From Aurelia coerulea (taxonomy: Eukaryota; Cnidaria; Scyphozoa; Semaeostomeae; Ulmaridae), in contig CM076947.1 of NCBI GenBank assembly GCA_039566865.1, positions 8,687,501 to 8,751,500 of the forward strand: a stretch of DNA of 64,000 bases, given 5' to 3'. Position 1 is the first letter of the stretch. Each line of letters starts with the position of its first letter. The position numbers were made by a program, and so were the translations under genes. The notes beneath the pieces are model-generated. The model was not told the DNA's origin. It saw only the letters and a program-made list of their open reading frames with translations, and ran no database searches. Positions 42,432 through 51,849 of this stretch are shown piece after piece.

Positions 42432-43143
42432 CCTGGTGTCCCAAAAAAAAATGCAACGGATTTGATCGGCACTAGCGACAACTATTTTGGTCCAATCAAT
42501 CCATATTATTTCTTTATATGATCCTTGATAGCTAACTTAATAATAGATAACTTGTTTGATGATATTGGTGCATGGAGAGTTGTAATATTAATTTTTAAAG
42601 TTCAAATTTGCCTGAACCTCCAAACCAGAGCTTGTGACTTTTAGCCTAAACTGCAAACGCGCTATTTTGGAGAATCTCCGGAATTCCTGTGAAATAAGAG
42701 AATAAAGCCTCATGCTGAGGAAAAGATTTTAACGGAAATTCAATCAAATTCATCAATTTTGTCCTGAAAAGACATCTTTTTTATGCTTTGAAAGTGTTGA
42801 AAAGAAAGCATTGCACCTGTCTCATAAAAGAAAGAAATCCGCGAAGTGGTTTGTTTTGGTGTGAAAAAAAATTAATGCTTGCAATCTTCACGACTTTAAT
42901 GAAATGCATTTTGCATAATCTTTCTTGGAATTATTACGAAACAATAAATCAAATATACCCAAGGGAAAAATATCCATGGATAAGATCCTTGAAACTGCTC
43001 ATTTGTGCTGGGCTCTTTTGATTTTTCCATTATGATGGAAGAAATATATTGGACGAACTTTTTTCCGGGTTTCAGGTTTCGGGTTTAGGTCTCGGGTTCA
43101 AGGTTTTGGGTTTAAGGTTTTGGGTTTAAGGTTTTGGGTTTAA

Positions 43144-43210
43144 CCCTATTTGGACCGGGTTGAAATTTTGATGTTTTTGAGCGGGGGAGGGGGGGGGAGC
43201 GGCGTTTTTT
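43144..43210. mobile_element. TTAA-type element terminus
   Basis: TTAA (43,140-43,143) is followed by CCCTATTTGGACCGGG and, after a spacer, a G-run. It is the same end structure as the TTAA family, and the partner end was not found. Confidence 0.45.
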
Positions 43211-43397
43211 GAGAGATACTACAAGAGATATAACAATAAACTCATGCCAAATGTTCTTTTGACAATTAGCTTGAGTGAATTATTTGATATTTTTAGACTA
43301 TGGTTAGTAATAAGGAGCCTCGCAAGCTCCGTCTGTACTTTTAAGACCTCGGGTTTTATATTTTCCTGTGCAACACAAAACCGGTTACACTTTTTTT

Positions 43398-43791
43398 TAT
43401 AAGAAACTTGGATCAGCACTTAGTACTAAAAGTTTCTTAATTTCGCAAGAAAATGTCGGTGTTTTAGTAGTAAAAGTTTCTTAATTAGTTTCTTATTTTT
43501 GGGCCTAAAATTGCGGTATTGTTCGAAGTTGAGCCTTCTTCTCGACAAAGGGCTTCCATTTTGCATTGACATTGTCATCAAGAAGAAGCCATGCACATCA
43601 AGGCAAAAATTTACCAATTTTGCAGCTAAAAGTCAAGAAAAGATTAAGGTACCTTTGTTAGAGAGATATAGAATAGGAGAGACATACAAAAATAAAGTTT
43701 TAGAGTTCTTATCTGTTCTTGAGCGTAGTACTAGAGTTTCTTAAATTTTTGGTCATCGTAGTACTAGTTTGTTATAAACCAGTTTCTTATA
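43398..43791. mobile_element. TATAAGAAAC inverted-repeat element
   Basis: The left end TATAAGAAACTTGG and right end CCAGTTTCTTATA form inverted repeats. Internal AGTTTCTTAATT words repeat. It is the same family as 60,821-61,148, and is non-coding. Confidence 0.6.
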
Positions 43792-44688
43792 AAAAAACGG
43801 GTAGTATGCGCATAGTACAATATGTAGAAGAGGGGCTTATTTGAGAGTGGGCGCTAGCAACGAGAAATCAGTTTACCAACCTCTCTAGTAGTAATGATAA
43901 CTTTATTTAAAGGTGTGTTGAAGAAATTTGAAAAGTAGATTCGTTGACTGCAAAATAACAATGTCACTTTACAAGTTACATGGACAGAAAAATTGATTTT
44001 GAGATTACTATTAAGTTTATTGTTGCTGCCTATTGCAGTTCGCTGCTTCGTTTTGTTATGTTAATGCCTAAGGGGGGGGGGGGTCCACTATCCGGTCACA
44101 CGGGGATTTGCATCAGTAGTTGAATTTATGGAAAAGGTGTTTTGCGTTAACTGTAAAATCTTCGATCATAAATCCTTATCATTCTGGCGCATACACACCA
44201 GTGTGATCCGATAGTGAAGTCTCCCGTATTATTATCGTTTCAGTTTACGTTCGATTGCAGAGAAGATTATTTTCTGTTTCGTTCTTATAGTTTATTACTT
44301 GATGTTAAATGGTAAGAAAACAAGGTGGGTGTACATTCGTCACTTTTGTAGAGCTGCCAATTCCAAATGATTACAAATTCCAAGTAATTCCAATTCCAAG
44401 CAATTCCAAGCAATTCCAAGTAATTACAAGTTGAAACCTTGAACCCGAAACTTTAAACCCGAAACCTTAAACCCGAAACCTTAAGCCTGAAACCTTAAGC
44501 CCGAAACCTTGAACCCGAGACCTGAACCCGAAACCCGAAACCCGGAAAAAAGGTCGTCCGGAAATATATTCCTTTGTGAATTTCCCTTCGGCATTGTTAT
44601 GTTTGTCAATTCTTAGCTTTCAAATTTCATTTGAAATAAGTGCCTAAACATGTGTGCCATAGCATGCTCACACTACTACACTTTGTAC

Positions 44689-45271
44689 CGGGTGAGTCAA
44701 AAAAAACGTGGGGTGTTTGGCAGACTGTGACATTGCTTGTAGCCACCCGATCGTGGTGAAATAAATTTGTCCATGCAGCAAAAGGTCTAACTTAGATTAT
44801 AAGCCTTACCCCATTAAAATCGGTCACTTGGCGCATTAGTTAAAACGTATTTTCTTTGTAAGGCCTTCTATGGGAGTCTTGCAAACTGATGGAATCTTTA
44901 GCCAAGGCCCTTCAGCATTTTAGCCTTACCAAAGTTACAGATACATGTGGTATTATCAGGAGAGAAAACACTATTTCCTAACTATTTCATTCTCCTCTGA
45001 TAATGCCACGTGTATCTGTAACTTTGGCAAGGCTAAAATGCTGAATGGCCTTGCTGGCTAAAGATCCCATCAGTTTGCAAGACTCCCATACAAGGCCTTA
45101 CAAAGAAAATACGTTTTAACTAATGCACCAAGTGACCGATTTTAATGAGGTTAGGCTTATAATCTAAGTTAGACCTTTTGCTGCATGGACAAATTTATTT
45201 CACGACGATCGGGTGGCTACAAGCAACGTCACAGTCTGCCAAACACCCCACGTTTTTTTTGACTCACCCGG
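44689..45271. mobile_element. 583-bp palindromic fold-back element (TA-flanked)
   Basis: It starts CCGGGTGAGTCAAAAAA and ends TTTTTTGACTCACCCGG, with TA on each side (44,687-44,688 and 45,272-45,273). Nearly the whole unit is one inverted repeat of two arms of about 280 bp around a short centre near 44,980, so it would form a very long hairpin. It is non-coding and related by its ends to 52,087-52,804. Confidence 0.88.
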
Positions 45272-45977
45272 TATATGGCTGAGGAGATTCCTCAAGCTCA
45301 TTTTCAGTTAGGCCAAAACCCGAAACCTCTGGTTTGGAGATGGAAGCAAATTTGGACTTTCTAAATTAATATTCCAACTCTCCATGCACCAATATGAACA
45401 AACAAGGTATTTATCTTCAAGTTAGCTATCAAGGATTGTATTTAAAAGTATTTTGGATTGATTGGACCTAAATTCATGTGGCTGGTCCTGATCAAAACTG
45501 TTGGGGTTTTTTTTGGACATGCGGTAGATGTTATATTTTGAGGCTGATTCATGAGTGATTTTAAGTCAAAAATTATATCAAACATTATTTTGGATTGATT
45601 GTACCTAAATTCTTGTCGCTAGTCCCGATCAAATCCGTTGCGTTTTTTGGGACACCCAGTACATTTTGTGGATTCAATGCTGTTCAGCTCAGGAATTCTT
45701 AATCATAGCAAGATCATAGTTATAACCATGGTAAAGGTCGTTAAAGAAAAATTTGTCTCAAATTAGAATTCACTGATGTCACACGAGATTTGTAACGCAA
45801 AATACTCATTCAAATCTCTTATTGGTTTTATTCCCGGGCCTTTTCACGTGACTTCACATGACATCAACTTTGAGACTCTTTGAGAGCATTGCTACGGAGG
45901 AGATTCAAACGAAGAAAATGAAGGCGGTGAAAAACTGTGATAAATAAATTCGCAAGCCAACCTACCTCATTAAACTT

Positions 45978-46270
45978 TTGTTTGAAAGAGAGACAAAAGC
46001 TACTGTAGAGTTATTATTGTTAAGAAGAGGGACACATTCCAGTATTATAAAATTTGAAAACCAAGCGGAACATATTTTGAACAGTACAGACCCACCGGTT
46101 GCAGACGAGAATGTGTTGATAAAAACCACGTTGATCAAAACTACGCTGCGGGGAAAATTGAAGATCTTGGAAGATATAGACGAGAAGTTGTTGTTAAATG
46201 TGAGGTATCGGAGATTGAGAAAATCATAGAAGAATGAACGGATGTTACAGCTTGTGTGATAGCCTGCGTG
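45978..46270 (+). pseudogene. Possible BEL/Pao-type gag fragment
   Basis: The frame contains RRGTHSSIIKFENQAEHIL, TLRGKLKILEDIDEKLL and, after a one-base frame change, CEVSEIEKIIEE. This pattern (a first helix pair, then 'L..KL..L..ID..I', then 'EIE.EI.E') resembles the N-terminal DUF1759-type region of BEL/Pao gag proteins. No other pol or gag domain is near, and the resemblance is helical, so confidence is low. Confidence 0.3.
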
Positions 46271-46388
46271 CAGACTCAACTCCTCGAAAGTATAGAGTCT
46301 GCGCAACAAAGTCCATTTAGCCTTTCCATGACTCAGCAGAAATGAAAGCCTCGTTTTCGCTTGTCTTCGCGAGCAGTGACTTCGCGCG

Positions 46389-47412
46389 TTGCGTTCAGAA
46401 GACACGAAGAAGGAGATGGAGGGGCGAGATGTCTTGTCATTCTTCCAGCATTTCACTTCACCGATTATGGAATCCTACCAAGAATATTGCCCAATAAAAG
46501 ATGGTATGATTAAGAAGATTTTATGTGGTGGTGATGGCCTTACCACAAAACGTGGCTATGACAGTAAACTTGCTCGGGCTGATGCCACTTCACCAAAGGA
46601 AAGACTTGATGGTCTAATCATGAAATCAGAAGATTGGCATGAGGCAATTCTTTGCCTGCAGGTACGTAAGTCTGTTTGTTAAATTATTCACAAGGGAGTA
46701 ATATAACCAAAGTTTTCCATACCTGATTGGGAAGAAAATTATGTTTACAACTGAATCTCTAAACACATTTAATTCAATCCTATGATGCAAATATCAAAAG
46801 GCTGTGTATGTTTCATTACATACAGTAACATCACCAAAAAACAAACTTTGTGATCAAGGAAGAGTGAGAAGTAACTGACCGAAAGTGCTTTCTTTTGCAA
46901 AAGAATCCTTTTTCAAAACTGTTTTTATTCTTGCATACCAATTGTGAATAACAAGAACAAGTGAGATAAGGAGCAGAGATTTCATAGTGTTAAAATTGCA
47001 TAACTTTATCTAACTGTGACCAAAGACAGTAAAGCAGAAAGAAACAATGGCATATGTTCTTTATTTTTCTTCAATGGAATGCAAAGAATCCTTGGAATGA
47101 TTGATAGGTGTGAAAAGCCCTTGCTGCAATTTTTTATTTACAATATCATCAACATGGTGATTTATCACCGACTTTCCATACAATAAAACAAACTTGTTTC
47201 AGATTTCCAAATTCAAAGTGTAACTGATAGATTACAAGATGTGCAACCTTGGCTATTGTTGATCTACAGAACCTCAGTCTGTAGGACTCATAAAGTATTT
47301 CTTATCATTACAGATGCTATTTGATGACCTATACAAGGGAAGTTCTGCAGCAGAGCAAGGAACACTTTGCCAATTGAAAATAAGGTTTGATGGAAGAAAT
47401 GCAAAAATGTAG
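46389..47412 (+). CDS. DUF6589-like gene fragment (two exons)
   Basis: Exon 1 ends at 46,661 (CTGCAG, then GTACGTAAG) and exon 2 starts at 47,314 after TATCATTACAG. The join is in phase 0, and the stop is at 47,410. Exon 1 encodes KKILCGGDGLTTKRGYDSK, TSPKERLDGL and KSEDWHEAILCLQ. Exon 2 continues MLFDDLYKGSSAAEQGTLCQ. This matches the central part of DUF6589 proteins, where a 'GDQLT.ER' motif, 'PEERL.GL', 'DWH' and 'LF..LYK.SSA.E.GTL' follow in that order. DUF6589 genes are multicopy in cnidarians and probably transposon-derived. The N-terminal half is missing here, so this is probably a partial copy even though the splice sites look good. Confidence 0.62.
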
Positions 47413-47499
47413 GAACGTGCTGTAATTATGATTTCTTATGATTCTACAATGTTTTTTTAACAGTGATCCTGCAACATACTCACCAAAAATGTGATCAAA

Positions 47500-47812
47500 T
47501 TGAAGAGCAACTTCTTTCAAAAAGATTTGTCAAAAGCTACTTTAAGAATTAGAATATTCTTACTTGTCCAAACCACAAAAGCGCAAACCTTTGCCTTTGT
47601 TATGGCCATCTGCATTTGAACCTATGCATAGTACAGGTGCTTCTTACTCAAACAAGGAATGCCATCTTTTAACTCAAGGAATTTTACATCCAAAACTCTC
47701 AAGTTTTCACAAGGATTCCTGTCCCTTATGGAGTGAGGGCATTTGCATTACAAAATGCAGAAGGGGAAGCAATCACATTGCACTATGCCAACTGGTGATG
47801 CACCAAGGAAAG
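47500..47812 (-). pseudogene. YqaJ-type exonuclease fragment
   Basis: The minus strand reads CKCPHSIRDRNP, then LSKKHLYYA, an in-frame TAG, VQMQMAITKAKVCAFVVWTS and KVAFDKSF before a stop. This is the YqaJ/lambda-exonuclease core: the 'E(I/V)KCP' motif (here IKCP is changed to CKCP, and the preceding acidic residue is not seen), then 'YY.QVQ.QM', then C.FVVW. The fragment is cut on its 5' side by the satellite-armed element at 47,835. It faces the DUF6589-like gene across about 90 bp. Confidence 0.68.
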
Positions 47813-47834
47813 CATGTTCCTGGCTAATATGCAG

Positions 47835-49207
47835 GGAGTCCCTAATTCAAGATTCAAGATCCAAAGATCCGGAATTGAAGATTCAAAATGAAACACCCTA
47901 ATTCAAGATCCAGAATTCAAGATTCAAAATCAAACACCCTAATTCAAGATCCAGAATTCAAGATTCAAAAATGAAAACACCCTAATTCAAGATCCAGAAT
48001 TCAAGATTCAAAATGAAAACACCCTAGTTCAAGATCCAGAATTCAAGATTCAATATGAAAACATCCTAATTCAAGATCCGGAATTCAAGATTCAAAATGA
48101 AACACCCTAATTCAAGATCCAGAATTCAAGATTCAAAATGAAACACCCTAATTCAAGATCCAGAATTCAAGATTCAAAATGAAAACACCCTAATTCAAGA
48201 TGCAGAATTCAAGATTCAAAATGAAAACACCCTAGTTCGAAATTGAAGAAGTTTTAAATGTTTCAGTTTTGAAAAAAAACTCATTTTAGATCCGGCAGTT
48301 ACTGAGTGGAATTGAATACAATGGATGCTGATTTCAGCTCTTAAAGATATATTGGAATATGATGTTCACTATTCTGGATAATGACAAATAGTGAGTCGCG
48401 ATAAGGTTTCTTGTATGGCCTAGGCATGAATTTTTGAGAGGCAAATAGTGCCTAGGCCAAACAAGGAACTTCCTCACTATTCGATATTGGTCAACATCTG
48501 GAACAGTGGAAATCATATTGCAATGTATATTTAAGAGCTGAAATCATTTGAAAGAAATTCAAATAAATATCCATGATCTGAGACCCTAAACTCATCCAAA
48601 CTCATCAGAGCCAAGGCAGCCAAAATTCAAGGTAAGAAGTTTTAGAAATTGAAACACTGAAAAACTACAGACAATTTGGAGTTAAAATGTTCACACCAAG
48701 TACACCCATCTTTCAGTTGCTATTACTGTGAGAGAATGTGAAAATCAGATACTAAGTCAGTGTCCAGCATTGCTTACATGAAGGGGCTTTTAAATTTCTT
48801 AGAAGCTCTCTTAAACAAGTACCTAAAATGCTGTTAAAATTTGTATTTACTGTACTGCTCCAAAAATATAAATTACAAAGGTTTCTTAGCTTTTTAAATC
48901 CAGTTAGCATGGTTTTTAAACGTTAGAAAGATTGGGCCTTAAGTTTCCTAAATTAACGCAGTTCACTTAAAAAATCACTGGAACGCTATCTTGAATTCTG
49001 GATCTTGAATTAGAGAGTTTTCATTATGAATCTTGAATTCCGGATCTTGAATTAGGGTGTTTCATTTTGAATCTTGAATTCCGGATCTTGAATTAGGGTG
49101 TTTCATTCTGGATCTTAAATTCCGGATCTTGAATTAGGGTGTTTCATTCTGGATCTTAAATTCCGGATCTTTGGATCTTGGATCTTGAATCTTGAATTAG
49201 GGACTCC
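47835..49207. mobile_element. Satellite-armed inverted-repeat element
   Basis: It starts GGAGTCCCTAATTCAAG and ends with the complement CTTGAATTAGGGACTCC. The left arm (about 410 bp) is nine or so tandem copies of a 40-46-bp unit (AATTCAAGATCCAGAATTC, then AAGATTCAAAATGAAA and CACCCT). The right arm (about 48,985-49,207) is the same unit in inverse. A smaller hairpin element (48,329-48,546) is nested inside. No target duplication is present, and the outer flanks belong to two different genes. Confidence 0.82.
48329..48546. mobile_element. 218-bp hairpin MITE nested in the satellite-armed element
   Basis: It starts TGATTTCAGCTCTTAAA and ends with the complement TTTAAGAGCTGAAATCA. The arms pair across most of their length, including TGGCCTAGGC / GCCTAGGCCA near the centre. 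Confidence 0.78.
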
Positions 49208-49904
49208 TGTTAGGTGCTGCAACTGATTGGAATTTGATAGAGTGGACTTTCTTATGTCCATTGTAAAGAACCCTTTGATTCCTACCAGGATGACAAACTG
49301 GTCGAACGGTACCATCAACGAAGCCCCAACAATTTTGCAATGCACCCCCCTTTTCATGGATCACTTGAGCAAATTGGAGCATATTTGCTGGGGACAGCCA
49401 AGGCTGCTCAAAACTTGTTAGTAAACGGCTCCATTGATCGTACAGTAAATTCATCATATGGTTTGATGCCAAACACAATTGGGGAACAGGTTTAGCAAAT
49501 CTTGGTATCAGGTCAAGATATCTGCAGGGGTAGGCAAACCTTTTCAGTAGTGTGCACAGGACTTCAATCCCGTCAACATGCAATCCGTTGTAGCAGATAA
49601 TTTCCTGGGGGATTTGCATGGCATCCATTAGCAAATAGATGTCGTTGCGATAAAACCTGAACTCTGATTTACATTCATCATCTGACAAAGCATCCAGTTC
49701 AAAGTTGTCATAGGCCCAATATGGATAAGTAGGGCTTGTGGATGTGTTTACATCATATAATAACAGAAACTCCTCATTGTTAATCAAGTTCTGCTGGTGT
49801 GCAAAGAGCAAAGCCATTCTATTTTCCCTGAAGTTCGGCATTTCAAGCAGCAAAAAAACATATAAATTGTCTCCGACTATTGAAGAATGATCATAGAAGT
49901 GCAC
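49208..49904 (-). pseudogene. HARBI1-like (PIF/Harbinger) nuclease, 3'-truncated
   Basis: About 230 codons on the minus strand: an N-terminal region (MPNFRENRMALLFAHQQNLI), FRFYRNDIYLLMDAMQIP, GIEVLCTLLKRFAYPCRYLD, PWLSPANMLQFAQVIHEKG and NCWGFVDGTVRPVCHPGRNQ, ending at HSIKFQSVAAPN. The GFVDGT motif holds the first catalytic Asp of the DDE_Tnp_4 superfamily. The remaining half, with the second and third catalytic acids, is missing because the satellite-armed element begins exactly there. The preserved part has no stop, so the truncation is fairly young. It is not the housekeeping HARBI1 gene but a transposon-encoded relative. Confidence 0.85.
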
Positions 49905-50103
49905 GTTTTGTGTGAAAATTTCCCGCCAAAATAATCTAGTGTTTCAGTTGACGTTTTCCCTCCTTAGTTGCTCGTAATGAGACTTTGTATCAGAACCTCA
50001 ACCGCAACTTCGTGCCACAATGAAGTTGGCGTTTAAGTTGCGGTCCTCCCTTCGTAAAGTCCCTATTGATTAGGCCCACGCGGCCTAAGTTTCATCTCTG
50101 AAG

Positions 50104-50436
50104 ATGCCCGACAACGAGTTTGTTACTTTGAACACAAGTGACAGCCTTGATGCAATGGATTCCAAGCTTGAATATCTGAAAAACCAGAGTCGCCTGAACA
50201 ATATCAGAATAACGGGAGTGCCTGAAGATACTCAAAATGAAAAAAGTTTGGATGACACCGAAAGAGTTGTTTCGCAGTTAATAAAGGATAAGCTGGGTAT
50301 CCAAGAGGAATTGGTGATAGAAAGATGTGACAGGGTGAAACACTCAAATAAGGGATATAACCCAAGGCAGAATGGAAAGGAGCAACCTAGAAACATAGTG
50401 ACAAAGTTTACAAGCTGGAAGGCAACAGAGAACGTG
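50104..50436 (+). pseudogene. LINE ORF1 protein (L1/Tx1-like), interrupted
   Basis: The ORF starts ATGCCCGACAACGAG and encodes a short coiled-coil segment (LDAMDSKLEYLKNQSRLNN) leading into NIRITGVPEDTQNE, LIKDKLGIQEELVIERCDRV and PRNIVTKFTSWKATENVL. This is the RNA-recognition-motif-like core of L1-type ORF1 proteins (Transposase_22 family), which bind LINE RNA. It is cut at 50,437 by TTAA followed by the end of a TTAA-type element. The continuation was not found within the window. Confidence 0.75.
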
Positions 50437-50440
50437 TTAA

Positions 50441-50520
50441 CCCTATTTTAACCGGGTAAAGAACAAGTGATTTTCTACCGGGGGCGTTTTTGCCCCCCCC
50501 CCTGTTTTTCTCCGCAAGTA
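50441..50520. mobile_element. TTAA-type element end inserted in LINE ORF1
   Basis: TTAA (50,437-50,440) is followed by CCCTATTTTAACCGGGTAAA, a close match to the right end of the copy at 12,010-12,893 read in inverse, including the GATTTTCTACCGGGGG and CTCCGCAAGTATAAC blocks. The right end is not visible, and the element probably continues into about 50,800. Confidence 0.65.
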
Positions 50521-51218
50521 TAACAGCCATGACTTTTTAGCCCATGACTTTGTAATTTGATTGATTTTTCAAATTTTCCTCTCCTATGTAAATCAGGTTG
50601 AGATGGCATCAATGAAAACAAAATTTTAAGGAAACAATAGGATCAATGTGTAAGGAGATGCAACGAAACTGGTTCCTGTTCGTAATATTTAATATAATTT
50701 TTAAGCTTTGAACCCCTGATGAAGATAGAAAATATAATTTCATTGATGAAAAACTCCCTTGGCCATCAAAACACAAAATAAAGCTGTTATCCATGTAATT
50801 GAGTTGTTCATGAAATCCTCAAATGGAACAGCAACCTCGAAACCCAAATAGCAAATAGATGGTTCACTAAACATTAGCTGGGTTTGTTGTTATGCAAGAT
50901 TAAATTTACCCTGGGTTTGTTGTTATGCAAGATTAAATTTACCCGTTGAAGAACTAGGTGTGCAGTCAAACTTTCCATAACCATGCTATACCATTCAATG
51001 TACATAGTCACCTTGTGTTCAAGTAACATATTAATTTGATGGGCTGTTTTTTCAAGTACACGTTAGTACTTTAGTTAGAATGCAAGTTCATTCTAGACAA
51101 GTTCAGGGATGCTGCTTGAACCAGCTTATAGTCCTACTTGCCGAAATTTTGGCTAGATTTCGCAGGAAATCCTGATTTTTGAATTTTGCTGCCTTTTTTC
51201 CATCCCTGCACTCGCAGT
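50521..51218. other. No gene recognised; 33-bp tandem duplication
   Basis: AT-rich, probably the interior of the TTAA-type element on the left. A unit with GGGTTTGTTGTTATGCAAG is present twice in tandem at 50,879-50,944. Confidence 0.55.
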
Positions 51219-51764
51219 TGCTGAAAAGCGAGGTAAAATTAAAGATTTCATTGCTTCCAAACGGCGCCCAAATCTAAGAAGCATGGCACTGTTAGATGGT
51301 CCAGTAACTACCGGTAGAAAGCCAAGCACAATGAAAAGATCCAATAAAAGACAATGTCTCAGAGATGATTGACATATTCGACAATGAAGACGATCCTTTA
51401 CACAAAAATGATAAGGTTCGGGAAAAGGACACACAAGATGTTCTGCTGAAAAGAAATAAGAAAGTTTCAAAGACCCCTGCAAAGTTGAAAGCCCCTTTGA
51501 GTCAAACATCAACAGAACGGATCAAGTGGGCAATGCAAGCTTATCACATTGAAAACAAGGAACTGCAAGATCAGATTGTGAAAATGAAGGAAGCTACATT
51601 ATCCTCATCCATCCCTGTGAGCAAAGAATTCGGCAGTGACTGTCTTGATAACCAAAGATACTGACGCCAAGAAGATTCCTCCATTTATGAAGTTGTTTTG
51701 GGAAGAGCAACATAAGTACTTGAAATCATCAAAGTCAGGTATCAGATACCACCCCATGGTTCAC
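51219..51764 (+). pseudogene. Possible P-element/THAP-type transposase fragment
   Basis: Three successive frames are coherent: KRGKIKDFIASKRRPNLRSM (51,219-51,371), a charged coiled-coil-like piece with STERIKWAMQAYHIENKELQ (51,365-51,663), and KKIPPFMKLFWEEQHKYL, then SGIRYHPMV (51,640-51,764). A 'LWE.Q...l......  RWHP' motif following a coiled coil is typical of the region before the RNase-H core in P-element/THAP9-like proteins of cnidarians. The frames shift twice and the core is missing. Confidence 0.35.
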
Positions 51765-51849
51765 CTGCTCCTGCTTTTATCCACCACATAAAGTAGTTTC
51801 TAATCATGTGATTAATCATACATGTTATTGTGGCGCCCAGGCGGTGGAG

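Larger units (their letters stand above)
43051..44560. mobile_element. Mutator-type inverted-repeat element with GGGTTTAAGG-like arms
   Basis: It starts GGACGAACTTTTTTCCGGG and ends CCCGGAAAAAAGGTCGTCC plus G. It is flanked by a 10-bp direct repeat GAAATATATT (43,041-43,050 and 44,561-44,570). The arms are arrays of GGGTTTAAGGTTTT / AAACCTTAAACCC words. The long target duplication fits Mutator-like elements. It contains further nested pieces (43,144 and 43,398-43,791). Confidence 0.72.
42432..45659. mobile_element. Large Tc1/mariner-type inverted-repeat element with nested insertions
   Basis: It starts CCTGGTGTCCCAAAAAA and ends TTTTTTGGGACACCCAG, with TA on both sides (42,430-42,431 and 45,660-45,661). 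The inner arms pair for about 180 bp (for example AACGGATTTGATC on the left, GATCAAATCCGTTG on the right). The right side carries a second, diverged copy of the end near 45,450-45,520. Inside lie the element at 43,051-44,560 and a palindrome at 44,689-45,271. No transposase gene survives. Confidence 0.75.

Noticed and set aside
43060..43145. GGGTTTAAGG array resembling a telomere-like repeat
   Set aside because: The unit is irregular, only about 80 bp long, and matched by an inverse array at 44,430-44,545, so it is an element arm and not an interstitial telomere.
47840..48240. Regularly spaced 40-46-bp repeats that look like a CRISPR array
   Set aside because: The whole unit repeats in tandem without unique spacers, it reappears in inverse at 48,985-49,207 as the other arm of an inverted-repeat element, and the DNA is from an animal.
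47835..49904. Satellite-armed element as the native ends of a Harbinger transposon
   Set aside because: The HARBI1-like gene is cut at the element's right edge, and its missing half is not on the other side, where YqaJ sequence lies instead. The element and the gene are therefore not one intact unit.
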